DNA from: Azospirillum oryzae | GTDB taxonomy: Bacteria > Pseudomonadota > Alphaproteobacteria > Azospirillales > Azospirillaceae | DNA length: 64,000 bases | Assembly: GCF_008364795.1 (NCBI RefSeq) | Contig: NZ_VTTM01000002.1 | Span: 248,001 to 312,000, forward strand | Direction of reading: 5' to 3' | Shown: in pieces, positions 27,451 to 35,869 of the stretch | Layout: each line of letters begins with the position of its first letter | How positions within the stretch are numbered: the first letter of the stretch is position 1 | The notes under the pieces: generated by a model | Seen by the model: only the letters and a program-made list of their open reading frames with translations | Told to the model about the DNA's origin: nothing | Database searches by the model: none | Program-made: the position numbers and the translations under genes

Positions 27451-28008
27451 CTACTCCTCCACCGGCTCCGTCTGCGCGCCGACCGGCGCCGGGCGGGCCG
27501 CCAACTGGTCGGCGCGGGCCTGGAGCTTCGACAGCAGCGTGTCGAGCTGCGCCCGCTCGTCGATCGACAGGGCGTCGGTGACTTCTTCCTCATAGGTCAG
27601 GGCCATCGGCACGATCTCCGCATAGATCGCCAGCGCCTTGGGCGTCAGGGTCAGCAGGGCCTTGCGTCGGTCGGTGTCGCCCGATTCGCGCAGGATCAGG
27701 CTTGAGTCGAGCATGCGGCTGATGGCGCGGCTGACCTGCACCTTGTCCATCGCGGTGCGCTGCGCGATCTCGCCCGCGCTCATCGTCTCGCCGCCGCCCA
27801 GCACGGCGATGATCCGCCATTCCGGGATCGTGATGCCGAACCGCTTCTCGTACAGCTTGGCCAGCGTGTGGCTGACCGTGTTGGCCAGCACCGACAACCG
27901 GTAGGGCAGGAAGCGCGTCAGGTGCAACGCCGGGATGTCGGCCGGCGCCGCTGCGGGTTTCGCAGAGATTTTGGATGATGCGGTGCTGGAACGGCGGGCG
28001 GGCGGCAT
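27451..28008 (-). CDS. MarR-family transcriptional regulator
   Basis: The 185-residue winged-helix repressor has the core FGITIPEWRIIAVLGGGETMSAGEIAQRTAMDKVQVSRAISRML, followed by the wing DTDRRKALLTLTPKA. An N-terminal basic tail precedes the domain. It is divergent from hmgA with a perfect palindrome (28077-28092) between them, so it probably controls hmgA-fahA and, through related sites, mhaAB/paaY and the importer. The inducer is likely an aromatic acid intermediate; this is inference from context. Confidence 0.9.
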   Translation of the reverse strand: MPPARRSSTASSKISAKPAAAPADIPALHLTRFLPYRLSVLANTVSHTLAKLYEKRFGITIPEWRIIAVLGGGETMSAGEIAQRTAMDKVQVSRAISRMLDSSLILRESGDTDRRKALLTLTPKALAIYAEIVPMALTYEEEVTDALSIDERAQLDTLLSKLQARADQLAARPAPVGAQTEPVEE

Positions 28009-28076
28009 CGGCGGGCGTCGTCTGTGATGAAGGTCGCGGGTGGCCCCATCCTGCGCTGTAATTTGGCTCTTGCAAC

Positions 28077-28092
28077 AGTTTCAAACGAAACT
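28077..28092. promoter_or_regulatory. MarR operator palindrome before hmgA
   Basis: AGTTTC-AAAC-GAAACT has perfect 6-bp arms. It lies 69 bp upstream of the marR start codon and 87 bp upstream of hmgA. The 13-base core TTTCGTTTGAAAC recurs at 37163-37175. Confidence 0.65.
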
Positions 28093-28178
28093 AAAATGGC
28101 GGCAACGGAACAAGCCTGCCGGTGCCCGTCGCGGATGGGGCCGGCGGCATCCCAACGGTATTGAGTGGGGAAGCGCCA

Positions 28179-29303
28179 ATGAAGAACTGGATTTCGTTTC
28201 CGAAGGTCGAGGGCACCGCGTCGCGTCAGGCCCATGTCCGGCTCCCCGCCGGCACTTACGAGCGCGAGATGGGGCGCGAGGGCTTCTTCGGCCCGGCGAC
28301 CCAGATGCACCACGCCCACCCGCCGACCGGCTGGACCAGCTTCGACGGACCGCTGCGCCCGCGCGCCTTCGACCTGAACCATGTGGACCATATGCCCGGC
28401 TGCCCGTTGGAGGCGCCGGCCCTGATGGGCAACGGGGCGACCCAGGTGCGGCTGTGGCGCTTCAAGGGCAAGATGGACCATCTGGTCCGCAACGCCGACG
28501 GCGACGATCTGCTGTTCTTCCACCAGGGCGGCGGCCATCTCTATTGCGACTACGGCCATCTGGAGGTGCGCGAGGGCGACTATGTCGTGCTGCCGCGCAA
28601 CACCTGCTGGCGGCTGGAGACGGACGAGGCGGTGATGGTGCTGATGGTGGAGGCCACCAACGACGCCTACAAGCTGCCGCACAAGGGGCTGGTCGGCACC
28701 CACGCCATCTTCGATCCTGCGGTGCTGGACGTCCCGGCGCTGGACGACGCCTTCCAGGCGCAGAAGAACGAGCGCGAGACCCTGGTCCGGGTCAAGAAGC
28801 GCGGGCAGCTCTGCGCCATGACCTATCCGTTCAACCCGCTGGACGCGGTGGGCTGGCACGGCGATCTGGCGCCGGTGCGGCTGAACTGGCGCGACATCCG
28901 GCCGCTGATGAGCCACCGCTACCACCTGCCGCCCTCGGCGCACAGCACCTGGATCGCAGGGCGCTTCATCATCTGCACCTTCGTGCCGCGGCCGATCGAG
29001 TCGGACCCGGAGGCGCTGAAGCTGCCCTATTATCACTCCAACGAGGATTTCGACGAGGTGCTGTTCTATCACCGCGGCCAGTTCTTCTCGCGCGACAACA
29101 TCCATCCGGGCATGGTGACCTACCACCCCTCGGGCTTCCCGCACGGGCCGCACCCGAAGGCCTACGAGGTGGCGCAGAAGTTCGAGCGCAAGGAGACCGA
29201 CGAGGTCGCGGTGATGATCGACACCCGCGATCCGCTGGACGTCTATCAGGCGATGGAAGGCGTCGAGTGGGGCGGCTACGCCGACAGCTGGAAGGCGAAA
29301 TGA
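28179..29303 (+). CDS. hmgA: Homogentisate 1,2-dioxygenase
   Basis: The 374-residue cupin dioxygenase opens the ring of homogentisate to maleylacetoacetate. DLLFFHQGGGHLYCDYGHLEVREGDYVVLPRNTCW is the N-terminal cupin core. The C-terminal iron-binding region has YYHSNEDFDEVLFYHRG and THPSGF-like YHPSGFPHGPHP with the iron ligands His and Glu. It is shorter than the classic 430-450 residue form and belongs to the compact bacterial type. GGGGAAG precedes the ATG at 28179. It is followed 64 bp later by the fumarylacetoacetate hydrolase gene. Confidence 0.9.
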   Translation: MKNWISFPKVEGTASRQAHVRLPAGTYEREMGREGFFGPATQMHHAHPPTGWTSFDGPLRPRAFDLNHVDHMPGCPLEAPALMGNGATQVRLWRFKGKMDHLVRNADGDDLLFFHQGGGHLYCDYGHLEVREGDYVVLPRNTCWRLETDEAVMVLMVEATNDAYKLPHKGLVGTHAIFDPAVLDVPALDDAFQAQKNERETLVRVKKRGQLCAMTYPFNPLDAVGWHGDLAPVRLNWRDIRPLMSHRYHLPPSAHSTWIAGRFIICTFVPRPIESDPEALKLPYYHSNEDFDEVLFYHRGQFFSRDNIHPGMVTYHPSGFPHGPHPKAYEVAQKFERKETDEVAVMIDTRDPLDVYQAMEGVEWGGYADSWKAK

Positions 29304-29367
29304 GCGGCCACCCGAAAACAAGGGCCAAGGCTGCCGCACGCTGAAATTTCAGGAAGGGAAGAGACCA

Positions 29368-30384
29368 ATGAAGCTGGCAAGTTTGAAAGCGGGCGGGCGC
29401 GACGGCACCCTGGTCGTGGTGTCGCGCGACCTGACCCGCGCCGCTCCGGTGCCGGACATCGCCCGCACGCTGCAGGCGGCGCTGGACGACTGGACGGCGC
29501 TGGCGCCGAAGCTGGAGGAGGCCTATCGCGCGCTGAACGCCGATCCGGCGGCCGGTCAGCCCTTCGACCCGGCCGAGGCGGCCTCGCCGCTGCCGCGCGC
29601 CTACCAGTGGGCGGACGGGTCGGCCTACGTCAACCATGTGGAGCTGGTCCGCAAGGCGCGGGGGGCGGAGATGCCGCCCAGCTTCTGGACCGATCCGCTG
29701 ATGTATCAGGGCTGCTCCGACGGCTTCCTGGCGCCGACCGACCCGATTCCGGCGGCGACCGAGGCCTGGGGCATCGATTTCGAGGCGGAGATCGCCGTCA
29801 TCACCGGCGACGTACCGATGGGCGTTTCGGCCGAGGCGGCGCGCGGTCAGATCCGGCTGCTGATGCTGGTCAACGACGTCAGCTTGCGCAACCTGATCCC
29901 GGCGGAACTGGGCAAGGGCTTCGGCTTCTTCCAGTCCAAGCCGGCTTCCAGCTTCTCCCCCGTCGCGGTGACGCCGGACGAGCTGGGCGACGCCTGGGAC
30001 GGCGGCAAGCTGCACCGGCCGCTGGTGACGACGCTGAACGGCGAAGCCTTCGGCAAGCCGGACGCCGGGGTCGACATGACCTTCGACTTCACGACGCTGA
30101 TCGCGCATGCCGCCAAGACCCGCAATCTGGCGGCCGGCAGCATCATCGGGTCGGGCACCGTGTCGAACAAGCTGGACGGCGGCCCCGGCAAGCCGGTCGC
30201 GGCCGGCGGCGTCGGTTATTCCTGCCTCGCCGAGCTGCGGATGATCGAAACCATCGAGCATGGCGCACCGAAGACCCCCTTCATGCGCTTCGGCGACCGC
30301 GTGCGGATCGAGCTGTTCGACAAGGACGGCGCCAGCGTGTTCGGCGCCATCGACCAGCAGGTGGTGCGGTACGAGGGGCCGTAA
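29368..30384 (+). CDS. fahA: Fumarylacetoacetate hydrolase
   Basis: The 338-residue FAH-fold protein has the metal and catalytic segments DFEAEIAVITGDVP, LMLVNDVSLRNLIP, FFQSKPASSFSPVAVTPDE and GSIIGSGTVSNK. The family splits fumarylacetoacetate to fumarate and acetoacetate, the last step of the homogentisate pathway. It is cotranscribed with hmgA (GGAAGGGAAGAG before the ATG). The 282 bp after it hold the chemoreceptor promoter and no gene. Confidence 0.9.
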   Translation: MKLASLKAGGRDGTLVVVSRDLTRAAPVPDIARTLQAALDDWTALAPKLEEAYRALNADPAAGQPFDPAEAASPLPRAYQWADGSAYVNHVELVRKARGAEMPPSFWTDPLMYQGCSDGFLAPTDPIPAATEAWGIDFEAEIAVITGDVPMGVSAEAARGQIRLLMLVNDVSLRNLIPAELGKGFGFFQSKPASSFSPVAVTPDELGDAWDGGKLHRPLVTTLNGEAFGKPDAGVDMTFDFTTLIAHAAKTRNLAAGSIIGSGTVSNKLDGGPGKPVAAGGVGYSCLAELRMIETIEHGAPKTPFMRFGDRVRIELFDKDGASVFGAIDQQVVRYEGP

Positions 30385-30666
30385 GGCGGCAGCGGTCCGA
30401 TCTGCAGCCGGGTCTGCTGGCTGAGATGAGGGCGTCGGCGGGGTGTGCAAGCATTCCGCAGGCGCCCTTTTCGCATTTGCAGCAATTCGTCCGGCCGTTG
30501 GTATCACGATCCACAGTTGCTGGGATAATTGAACGACCTGTCCTGGAATCGCAAAAATCGGCATGTCAGACGGTCATTATCGAATATAAGGTGGCCCCCT
30601 TTCCCCATTTGGTACCGCCTTTCCGTTCATTCCGGAACTTTGGGCGGACCGGACGACGGTGTCGCG

Positions 30667-32748
30667 ATGAAGGCCAATTTCAGGACGAAGATCATCATCG
30701 GCGTGGCCGCCGTGCTGGCGGTGGGGGCGACCGCGGTTACGGCGGTGTCGCTGGTTCTGACGCGCGACGCCGCGCACAATGCGGCCGTGCTGCTCGCCGC
30801 CGAGACGGCCGACCGCCACGGCGCCCAGGTCGCTGCCGATCTGTCCACCGCCCTGAACGCCGCCAGCGCCACCGCGGCGCTGGTGGAGGTGGAGCGGTCC
30901 ACCGGACGTCCGCGGCGCGAGACGGTGAACCGCTATCTGCGCCGGACGGCGGAGGCCAATCCGCTCTATGCCGGTGTATGGGTGGACATGTCCGACGACG
31001 GATTCGACGGGCTCGATCGGGATTTCGCCGCCCATGACCGGACGACCGAGATCCTCGGGCTGCCGAAGACCGGGCGGATGAGCCTGCTTTGGCTGCCGGG
31101 GGACAAGGGGGTTCAGGCCGACGACAGCGAGGGCTATCCCTTCTCCGACGTGCAGGAGAAGGAGTACTACAAGGCGGCCGCCACCGTGCGCAAGGCGGTG
31201 CTGACCGAACCCTATCTCGATGATTTCACCAAGCGGCTGATGACCAGCGCCGCCGCCCCGGTGATGGACGGCGGCAAGGACGGGCGCGTCATCGGCGTGG
31301 CCGGCGTCGATATGGCGCTGACCGGCCTGACCGACCTGGTGCGTGCGGTGAAGCCCTATGGCGACGGTTACGCGGCGGTGCTGACCGGCTCCGGCCTCTA
31401 TGTCGCCCATCCCGACGGCGGTCGGCTGTCCAAGCCCGCCGACGATCTGCCGGAAACCGCCCGCCGCGCCGTGGCCGAGGGGCGGGCCTTCGACGGCATC
31501 GTGGCGCTGAACGGCGCGCCGCATTATCTGCGGCTGGCGCCGATCCGCTTCGCCGGCGCCGATGGCGTCTGGTCCTTCATGGTGGCGGCGCCGCAGTCCA
31601 GCGTGATGGCCGACGCCAACCGGCTGACCCTGCTGACGATGCTGGTCAGCCTGGGCTGCGTCGCGCTCGGCTGTCTGGTGGCATGGAAGGTTGGTGACGG
31701 CATCGCCCGTCCGGTGGCGTCGCTGACCGGGGCGATGACCCGGCTGGCGGCCGGCGATCTGGAGACGGCGGTGCCCGGCGCCGACCGCGACGACGAGGCC
31801 GGCGGCATGGCCCGCGCGGTCGAGGTGTTCAAGGAGGGGCTGGTCCGCGCCCGCGAGCTGGACCATCAGCAGAAGGCCGACTGGCAGGCCAAGGAGGTTC
31901 GCGCCGCGGCGCTCGCCGATCTGCAGAAAGGGTTCGAGCAGCGGGTCGGCGGACTGACCGGCGCGCTGGCGTCGGCCGCCCAGCAACTGGAATCGACCGC
32001 GCGCGGCCTGACCGGCATCGCCGACCAGAGCCTGGGCCGGTCGGAGCAGGTGGCGGCTTCCGCCCGCGCCGCCGCGGAGAATGTGCAGACCGCCGCCGCC
32101 GCGACGGAGGAACTGTCGGCGTCCGTTCAGGACATCGGCCGGCAGGTCGGGGAATCCGCCCGCATCGCCGACGCGGCGGTGACCGACGTCAGACGGGCCG
32201 ACGAGGCCGTCGTCGTGCTGGCGGAAAGCGCCGAGCGGATCGGCGCGGTGGTGGAACTCATCAACTCCATCGCCGGGCAGACGAACCTGCTGGCGCTGAA
32301 CGCCACCATCGAAGCGGCGCGCGCGGGAGAGGCCGGCAAGGGATTCGCCGTGGTGGCGTCGGAGGTCAAGAATCTCGCCAACCAGACCGCCAAGGCGACC
32401 GAGGACATTGTCGGCCAGATCAAGGGCATCCGCGACGCCACGCAGGAGGCGGTCACCGCCGTCCAGGGCATCAGCGAAACCATCGCCCAGGTCAGCCGCA
32501 TCGCGTCCGGCATCGCCGCGGCGGTGGACCAGCAGGCGGCGGCGACCCAGGAGATCGCCCGCAGCGTGATCCAGGCCGCCGACGGGGCGCAGGAGGTCAG
32601 CGGCGGCATGGGTGACATCCGGGCCGGCGCCGGGGAGACCGGGGCGGCGGCCGATCAGCTTCTCGCCGCCGCCGCCGCGCTTGCCGGACAGTCGAAGGAC
32701 CTGAGCCGCGAGATCGACGGCTTCATCGCCGGCGTCCACAAGGCGTGA
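30667..32748 (+). CDS. Methyl-accepting chemotaxis protein
   Basis: The 693-residue chemoreceptor has a first transmembrane helix (IIIGVAAVLAVGATAVTAVSL). The periplasmic part, about residues 35-320, has the double-Cache look (YAGVWVDMS, EPYLDDFTKRLMTSAAAPV, GVAGVDMALTGL). The second transmembrane helix is near residue 325, then HAMP and the signalling hairpin with the conserved tip AGQTNLLALNATIEAARAGE. The ATG at 30667 fits the family; the frame is open to 30529. Its location inside the aromatic-acid cluster suggests that it senses a cluster substrate. It converges on the reductase gene with only 16 bp between. Confidence 0.93.
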   Translation: MKANFRTKIIIGVAAVLAVGATAVTAVSLVLTRDAAHNAAVLLAAETADRHGAQVAADLSTALNAASATAALVEVERSTGRPRRETVNRYLRRTAEANPLYAGVWVDMSDDGFDGLDRDFAAHDRTTEILGLPKTGRMSLLWLPGDKGVQADDSEGYPFSDVQEKEYYKAAATVRKAVLTEPYLDDFTKRLMTSAAAPVMDGGKDGRVIGVAGVDMALTGLTDLVRAVKPYGDGYAAVLTGSGLYVAHPDGGRLSKPADDLPETARRAVAEGRAFDGIVALNGAPHYLRLAPIRFAGADGVWSFMVAAPQSSVMADANRLTLLTMLVSLGCVALGCLVAWKVGDGIARPVASLTGAMTRLAAGDLETAVPGADRDDEAGGMARAVEVFKEGLVRARELDHQQKADWQAKEVRAAALADLQKGFEQRVGGLTGALASAAQQLESTARGLTGIADQSLGRSEQVAASARAAAENVQTAAAATEELSASVQDIGRQVGESARIADAAVTDVRRADEAVVVLAESAERIGAVVELINSIAGQTNLLALNATIEAARAGEAGKGFAVVASEVKNLANQTAKATEDIVGQIKGIRDATQEAVTAVQGISETIAQVSRIASGIAAAVDQQAAATQEIARSVIQAADGAQEVSGGMGDIRAGAGETGAAADQLLAAAAALAGQSKDLSREIDGFIAGVHKA

Positions 32749-32764
32749 GGCTGGTCCGTCCGTC

Positions 32765-33817
32765 TCAGCCGACCGCCATCAGCCGGTCGGCCGGCAGCGT
32801 CTCCGGAATGTGCTGCGAGACGTAGCCTTCGCTGTGGATCTGGTCGTCCCTGGCGCCGAGCGAACGGGCGGCGGTGACGCAGGATTCGACGAAGGCGGGA
32901 CTGCCGGCGGTGAAGATGGCGTGGCCGGACAGGTCGGGGAACAGGTCGGGCAGGATGGTGGGGATGCGGCCCTTCAAATGGTTGGGCGCATCCTCGCGCG
33001 TCAGGGTCACCTTGACCTTGAAGTTGCGGTATTTGGCCTGCCAGTAGCTGAGCAGCCCCAACTCGTACACATCGGCCTGGGTGCAGGCGGAGAACAGCAG
33101 GGTCACCGGCGGGCGGTAGCCGCGGCGCAGCGCCGCGTCGGTCAGCGCCAGGATGGGGGCGAGGCCGGAGCCGGCGGCCATGCACAGCACCGGGCTGTCC
33201 ACCGACGGGTCGCCGATGAAGGTGCCGTAGGGGCCGGACAGCTTGACCATGCTGCCGACGGTGAGCGTGTCGTGGATCCAGCCGCTGGTCGGGCCGCCGT
33301 CGACGCGGGTCACCTGCAGCACGATCTCGCCATCGGGGCGGGGCGCGTTGGCGATGGAATAGCAGCGCGGCGGCGCGCCGGCTGCGGCATCGCCCAGCAT
33401 CACATACTGGCCCGGCCAGTAGCGCAGTGGCTGGCCCAGCGGGCGCAGGCGCAGCTCGACGATGCGGGGCGTGCGCGGGATGCGGTCGGTGACGATGAAC
33501 AGCACGTTCTCGCGCGGCGGGAACAGTTTGGGCTGGGCGTCGGCGGTGCCGTATTCGATCACCAGCTCGTCGGAAATCGGCTTGGCCATGCACATCAGGC
33601 CATAGCCGTCCTTACGCTCGGGCTGGGACAGCGCCATGTCCAGCACCATGCCCTGGTCGAACTGGCCGCTGAGAACCTTGACCTTGCATTCGCCGCAAGC
33701 GCCGGCGCGGCAATTGTTGGGCAGGGCGTAGCCGGCCTGTTCCAGCGCCGACAGGACGGTCTCGCCGTCACGGCACTCGACCGTGCGGCCCGAGGGGTGG
33801 AGGCGGATGCGGCTCAC
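32765..33817 (-). CDS. Ferredoxin-NAD(P)H reductase component of a two-component oxygenase
   Basis: The 350-residue protein has an N-terminal plant-type 2Fe-2S domain (CRAGACGEC, then LMCMAKP about 35 residues on), an FAD-binding domain (PRCYSIANAP) and an NAD(P) domain (CMAAGSGLAPIL). This is the layout of phenol-hydroxylase and methane-monooxygenase reductases. It lies downstream of, and on the same strand as, the di-iron protein, separated by a 24-bp terminal-repeat element (33857-33965). It should pass electrons from NAD(P)H to that oxygenase. Confidence 0.9.
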   Translation of the reverse strand: MSRIRLHPSGRTVECRDGETVLSALEQAGYALPNNCRAGACGECKVKVLSGQFDQGMVLDMALSQPERKDGYGLMCMAKPISDELVIEYGTADAQPKLFPPRENVLFIVTDRIPRTPRIVELRLRPLGQPLRYWPGQYVMLGDAAAGAPPRCYSIANAPRPDGEIVLQVTRVDGGPTSGWIHDTLTVGSMVKLSGPYGTFIGDPSVDSPVLCMAAGSGLAPILALTDAALRRGYRPPVTLLFSACTQADVYELGLLSYWQAKYRNFKVKVTLTREDAPNHLKGRIPTILPDLFPDLSGHAIFTAGSPAFVESCVTAARSLGARDDQIHSEGYVSQHIPETLPADRLMAVG

Positions 33818-33856
33818 CGGGGGGATCCTTGGGAATTGATCGATCGGGGAACACTT

Positions 33857-33965
33857 GCCCCCACCCCGACCCTCCCCCGCTTCGCAGGGGAGGGAGCAAG
33901 TGCTTGTTCGGGAGAGTGGCGGCAGTTCCCTCCCCCGCCCAGCGGGGGAGGGTTAGGGTGGGGGC
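33857..33965. repeat. 109-bp intergenic element with 24-bp inverted ends
   Basis: The left end (33857-33880, GCCCCCACCCCGACCC...) is the reverse complement of the right end (33942-33965, ...GGGTTAGGGTGGGGGC) with two mismatches. An internal inverted pair of CCCTCCC / GGGAGGG type is also present. It lies between the reductase and oxygenase genes. It belongs to the CCCTC-rich repeat family also found at 38449-38654. Confidence 0.85.
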
Positions 33966-33980
33966 GACTGGGCCGGCGCC

Positions 33981-35009
33981 TCAGAACACCGGGATGATCT
34001 CGTCCATGTCGACGTCCCGGACTTCCTCGCCGGTGATGCCGACTTCCGGGATCGCCGGGAACGGGATGTTGTAGCGGTCCAGCACGCCCTTCAGGTTCAG
34101 CATGGCGTTGCGCCAGTTCTCCTTCTTCGCCTCGTAATCCGGGATGTGGAAACCGGCGTTGCGGGCGATGGCCTCGGCCTCGCGCTGGGTGGCGATGAAG
34201 TCTTCCGGCAGGTCCCAGAACTGGGGCGGCGGTTCGAACAGCACGGCGGACAGGAACAGGTAGCCGGCGCGGATCTGCTTGGTGATGATCGACCGGTCCT
34301 CCACCGCCAGATGGGGATAGTCGCGCTCCATCACCGACATGCAGATCGCCATGTGGCGGCCTTCGTCACGGCCGATGTTGCGGAAGGCTTCCTTGAACAC
34401 CGGCTCGCTGCAGCCGGCCGCCATCTGGTGGAAGATGGTCGCCGCCGCGATCTCGCCCATCAGGAAGGAGCTGAACAGAACAGCCAGCGAGTATTTCGGA
34501 ACCGCCTTCTTGTAGCCGTCCCAATAGCGCCCGCCGTTGTAGTACAGCCAGTGCGCGTTCTTCTGCAGCCGGCGGCCGAGGTCGGTCTTCGGCTCGTAGG
34601 TCAGCGGGCTGGTGGCCTCCAGCAGCTTGGTGATGGCCAGACCGCACATCTGCTCGTGGTTCTGCTCGTCGCGGGTGACGGAGAAGAAGCAGCGGCGGAC
34701 CGGGTCCTCCTCATGCACCTCGTAGGTCTTGATCAGGGCATGGGCGAAGACCGGCGGGGCCGACGCGTCGAACACCGACAGGATGGTCCACCAATATGCG
34801 ATGGCCTCCCGCTCCTCCCAGCTGTAGCGCGACACGTCGAAGCTGTCCCAGGGCAGCTTGGCCGGGTCCCAGTTCTCGCGCTGGGCGGCGGCGTAGACCT
34901 CTTCCAGCTTCTTGGTCTGCGACACCCAGGACAGCGGATAGACGTTCGGCTGCGGCGTGGCGGGGGGGAACTCCATCGTGTTGGCGATGGGGGTGTAGTC
35001 CTTGGACAT
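33981..35009 (-). CDS. Ferritin-like di-iron protein, candidate aromatic-acid hydroxylase
   Basis: The 342-residue helical protein has an R2/ferritin-like core. EEDPVRRCFFSVTRDEQNHEQM (near residue 110) and RNIGRDEGRHMAICMSV (near residue 215) supply two E/D-x-x-H pairs for a di-iron site; FLMGEIAAATIFHQMA supplies further carboxylates and histidines. It is not BoxB or PaaA. It pairs with a 2Fe-2S/FAD reductase, sits upstream of it on the same strand, and its promoter carries a PaaX-type operator. A role as hydroxylase of an aryl acid such as phenylacetate is inferred. An N-oxygenase of the AurF kind is the main alternative. Confidence 0.72.
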   Translation of the reverse strand: MSKDYTPIANTMEFPPATPQPNVYPLSWVSQTKKLEEVYAAAQRENWDPAKLPWDSFDVSRYSWEEREAIAYWWTILSVFDASAPPVFAHALIKTYEVHEEDPVRRCFFSVTRDEQNHEQMCGLAITKLLEATSPLTYEPKTDLGRRLQKNAHWLYYNGGRYWDGYKKAVPKYSLAVLFSSFLMGEIAAATIFHQMAAGCSEPVFKEAFRNIGRDEGRHMAICMSVMERDYPHLAVEDRSIITKQIRAGYLFLSAVLFEPPPQFWDLPEDFIATQREAEAIARNAGFHIPDYEAKKENWRNAMLNLKGVLDRYNIPFPAIPEVGITGEEVRDVDMDEIIPVF

Positions 35010-35076
35010 AGGGGCGTTTCCTCCGGGGGCATTCCGCGGGCGCTCACATTACCATCGGCGCCCTGTGGTCTTTATA

Positions 35077-35115
35077 TGACACAGAAATTTGAGATCATCA
35101 ACGGTATCTGTATCA
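35077..35115. promoter_or_regulatory. PaaX-type operator before the di-iron gene
   Basis: TGACAC (35077-35082) and GTATCA (35110-35115) are imperfect inverted repeats with exactly 27 bp between them. The site lies 68 bp upstream of the di-iron gene start. Spacing and arms match the second site at 37003-37041, and the 6-N27-6 geometry is that reported for E. coli PaaX. Confidence 0.6.
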
Positions 35116-35258
35116 CGTTGTGCGGCCCGGAAAATGATGCCAACCTCCTGATTTCAAAGGGGAATGCATGCGAATGCGCCGAATTGATCCAGATCAATTC
35201 GTTCGCAAAGCTGATTTTATCCGACGATGAGGTATCGAAAGGCCTGACCCCGCCGGGG

Positions 35259-35744
35259 TCAGGCGGCTTCGAAACAGGGGATGTTGCCGCGCACCAGATC
35301 GCGTGTCGCGGCATCGACGTCGGCGGCGATGCAGGCGTGCATGTAGGCCCGTGCCAGGACGTCCAGCGCGAAATCGGCGTCGTGCGAGCGGCGGCGGAAC
35401 TCCTCGATCCGAACCGGAGAGCCAAAGACCGCCTGCCAGAAGGTCGGGGTGTCGAGCGGGCCGAAATTCATCGCCCAGAAGCCGAAGTTGGGCTGCCCGA
35501 CCGTGGTTTCACGCAGCAGCAGCTCGACCTTGGTGTGGCGCGTGTCGGCGGCGATGTGGGCAAAAAGAGTCTCCACCACATCCGGCTCGCCTTCCAGCAC
35601 CTGCAGGAAGATGCCCTCGAACTCCACCAGGAAACCGGTGACGCCCAGCTCGCGGTTCTTGCGGGCGCTGAACAGGCAGATGTCGGCAAGGGCGCTGTAG
35701 GGCAGCCGGTCGGCGGCCTCGCTGCGGTAGACGATGGTCAGCAT
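35259..35744 (-). CDS. BLUF-domain blue-light sensor
   Basis: The 161-residue BLUF (FAD-binding blue-light) protein has the flavin-site tyrosine as Tyr6 in MLTIVYRS, the asparagine in ARKNRELGVTGF, and the key glutamine in IFLQVLEGEP. The W/M switch region reads FWAMNF. It is single-domain, with a C-terminal helical extension of about 60 residues and no output domain, as in short BLUF proteins that act by protein contact. It lies downstream of paaX on the same strand with a 125-bp gap. A link between light and the catabolic genes is conceivable but unsupported. Confidence 0.88.
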   Translation of the reverse strand: MLTIVYRSEAADRLPYSALADICLFSARKNRELGVTGFLVEFEGIFLQVLEGEPDVVETLFAHIAADTRHTKVELLLRETTVGQPNFGFWAMNFGPLDTPTFWQAVFGSPVRIEEFRRRSHDADFALDVLARAYMHACIAADVDAATRDLVRGNIPCFEAA

Positions 35745-35869
35745 GGGCGGCGTTCCGGTGATGGTCGGTCGGATGACGAGCCAAGCTTAACGCGATGTCT
35801 TGCATTTTATGTATGAACTTTGGTCCTAAGGGGCAGCCCCTACGGGCGCCCATTGTCGCAGATCGCTGG

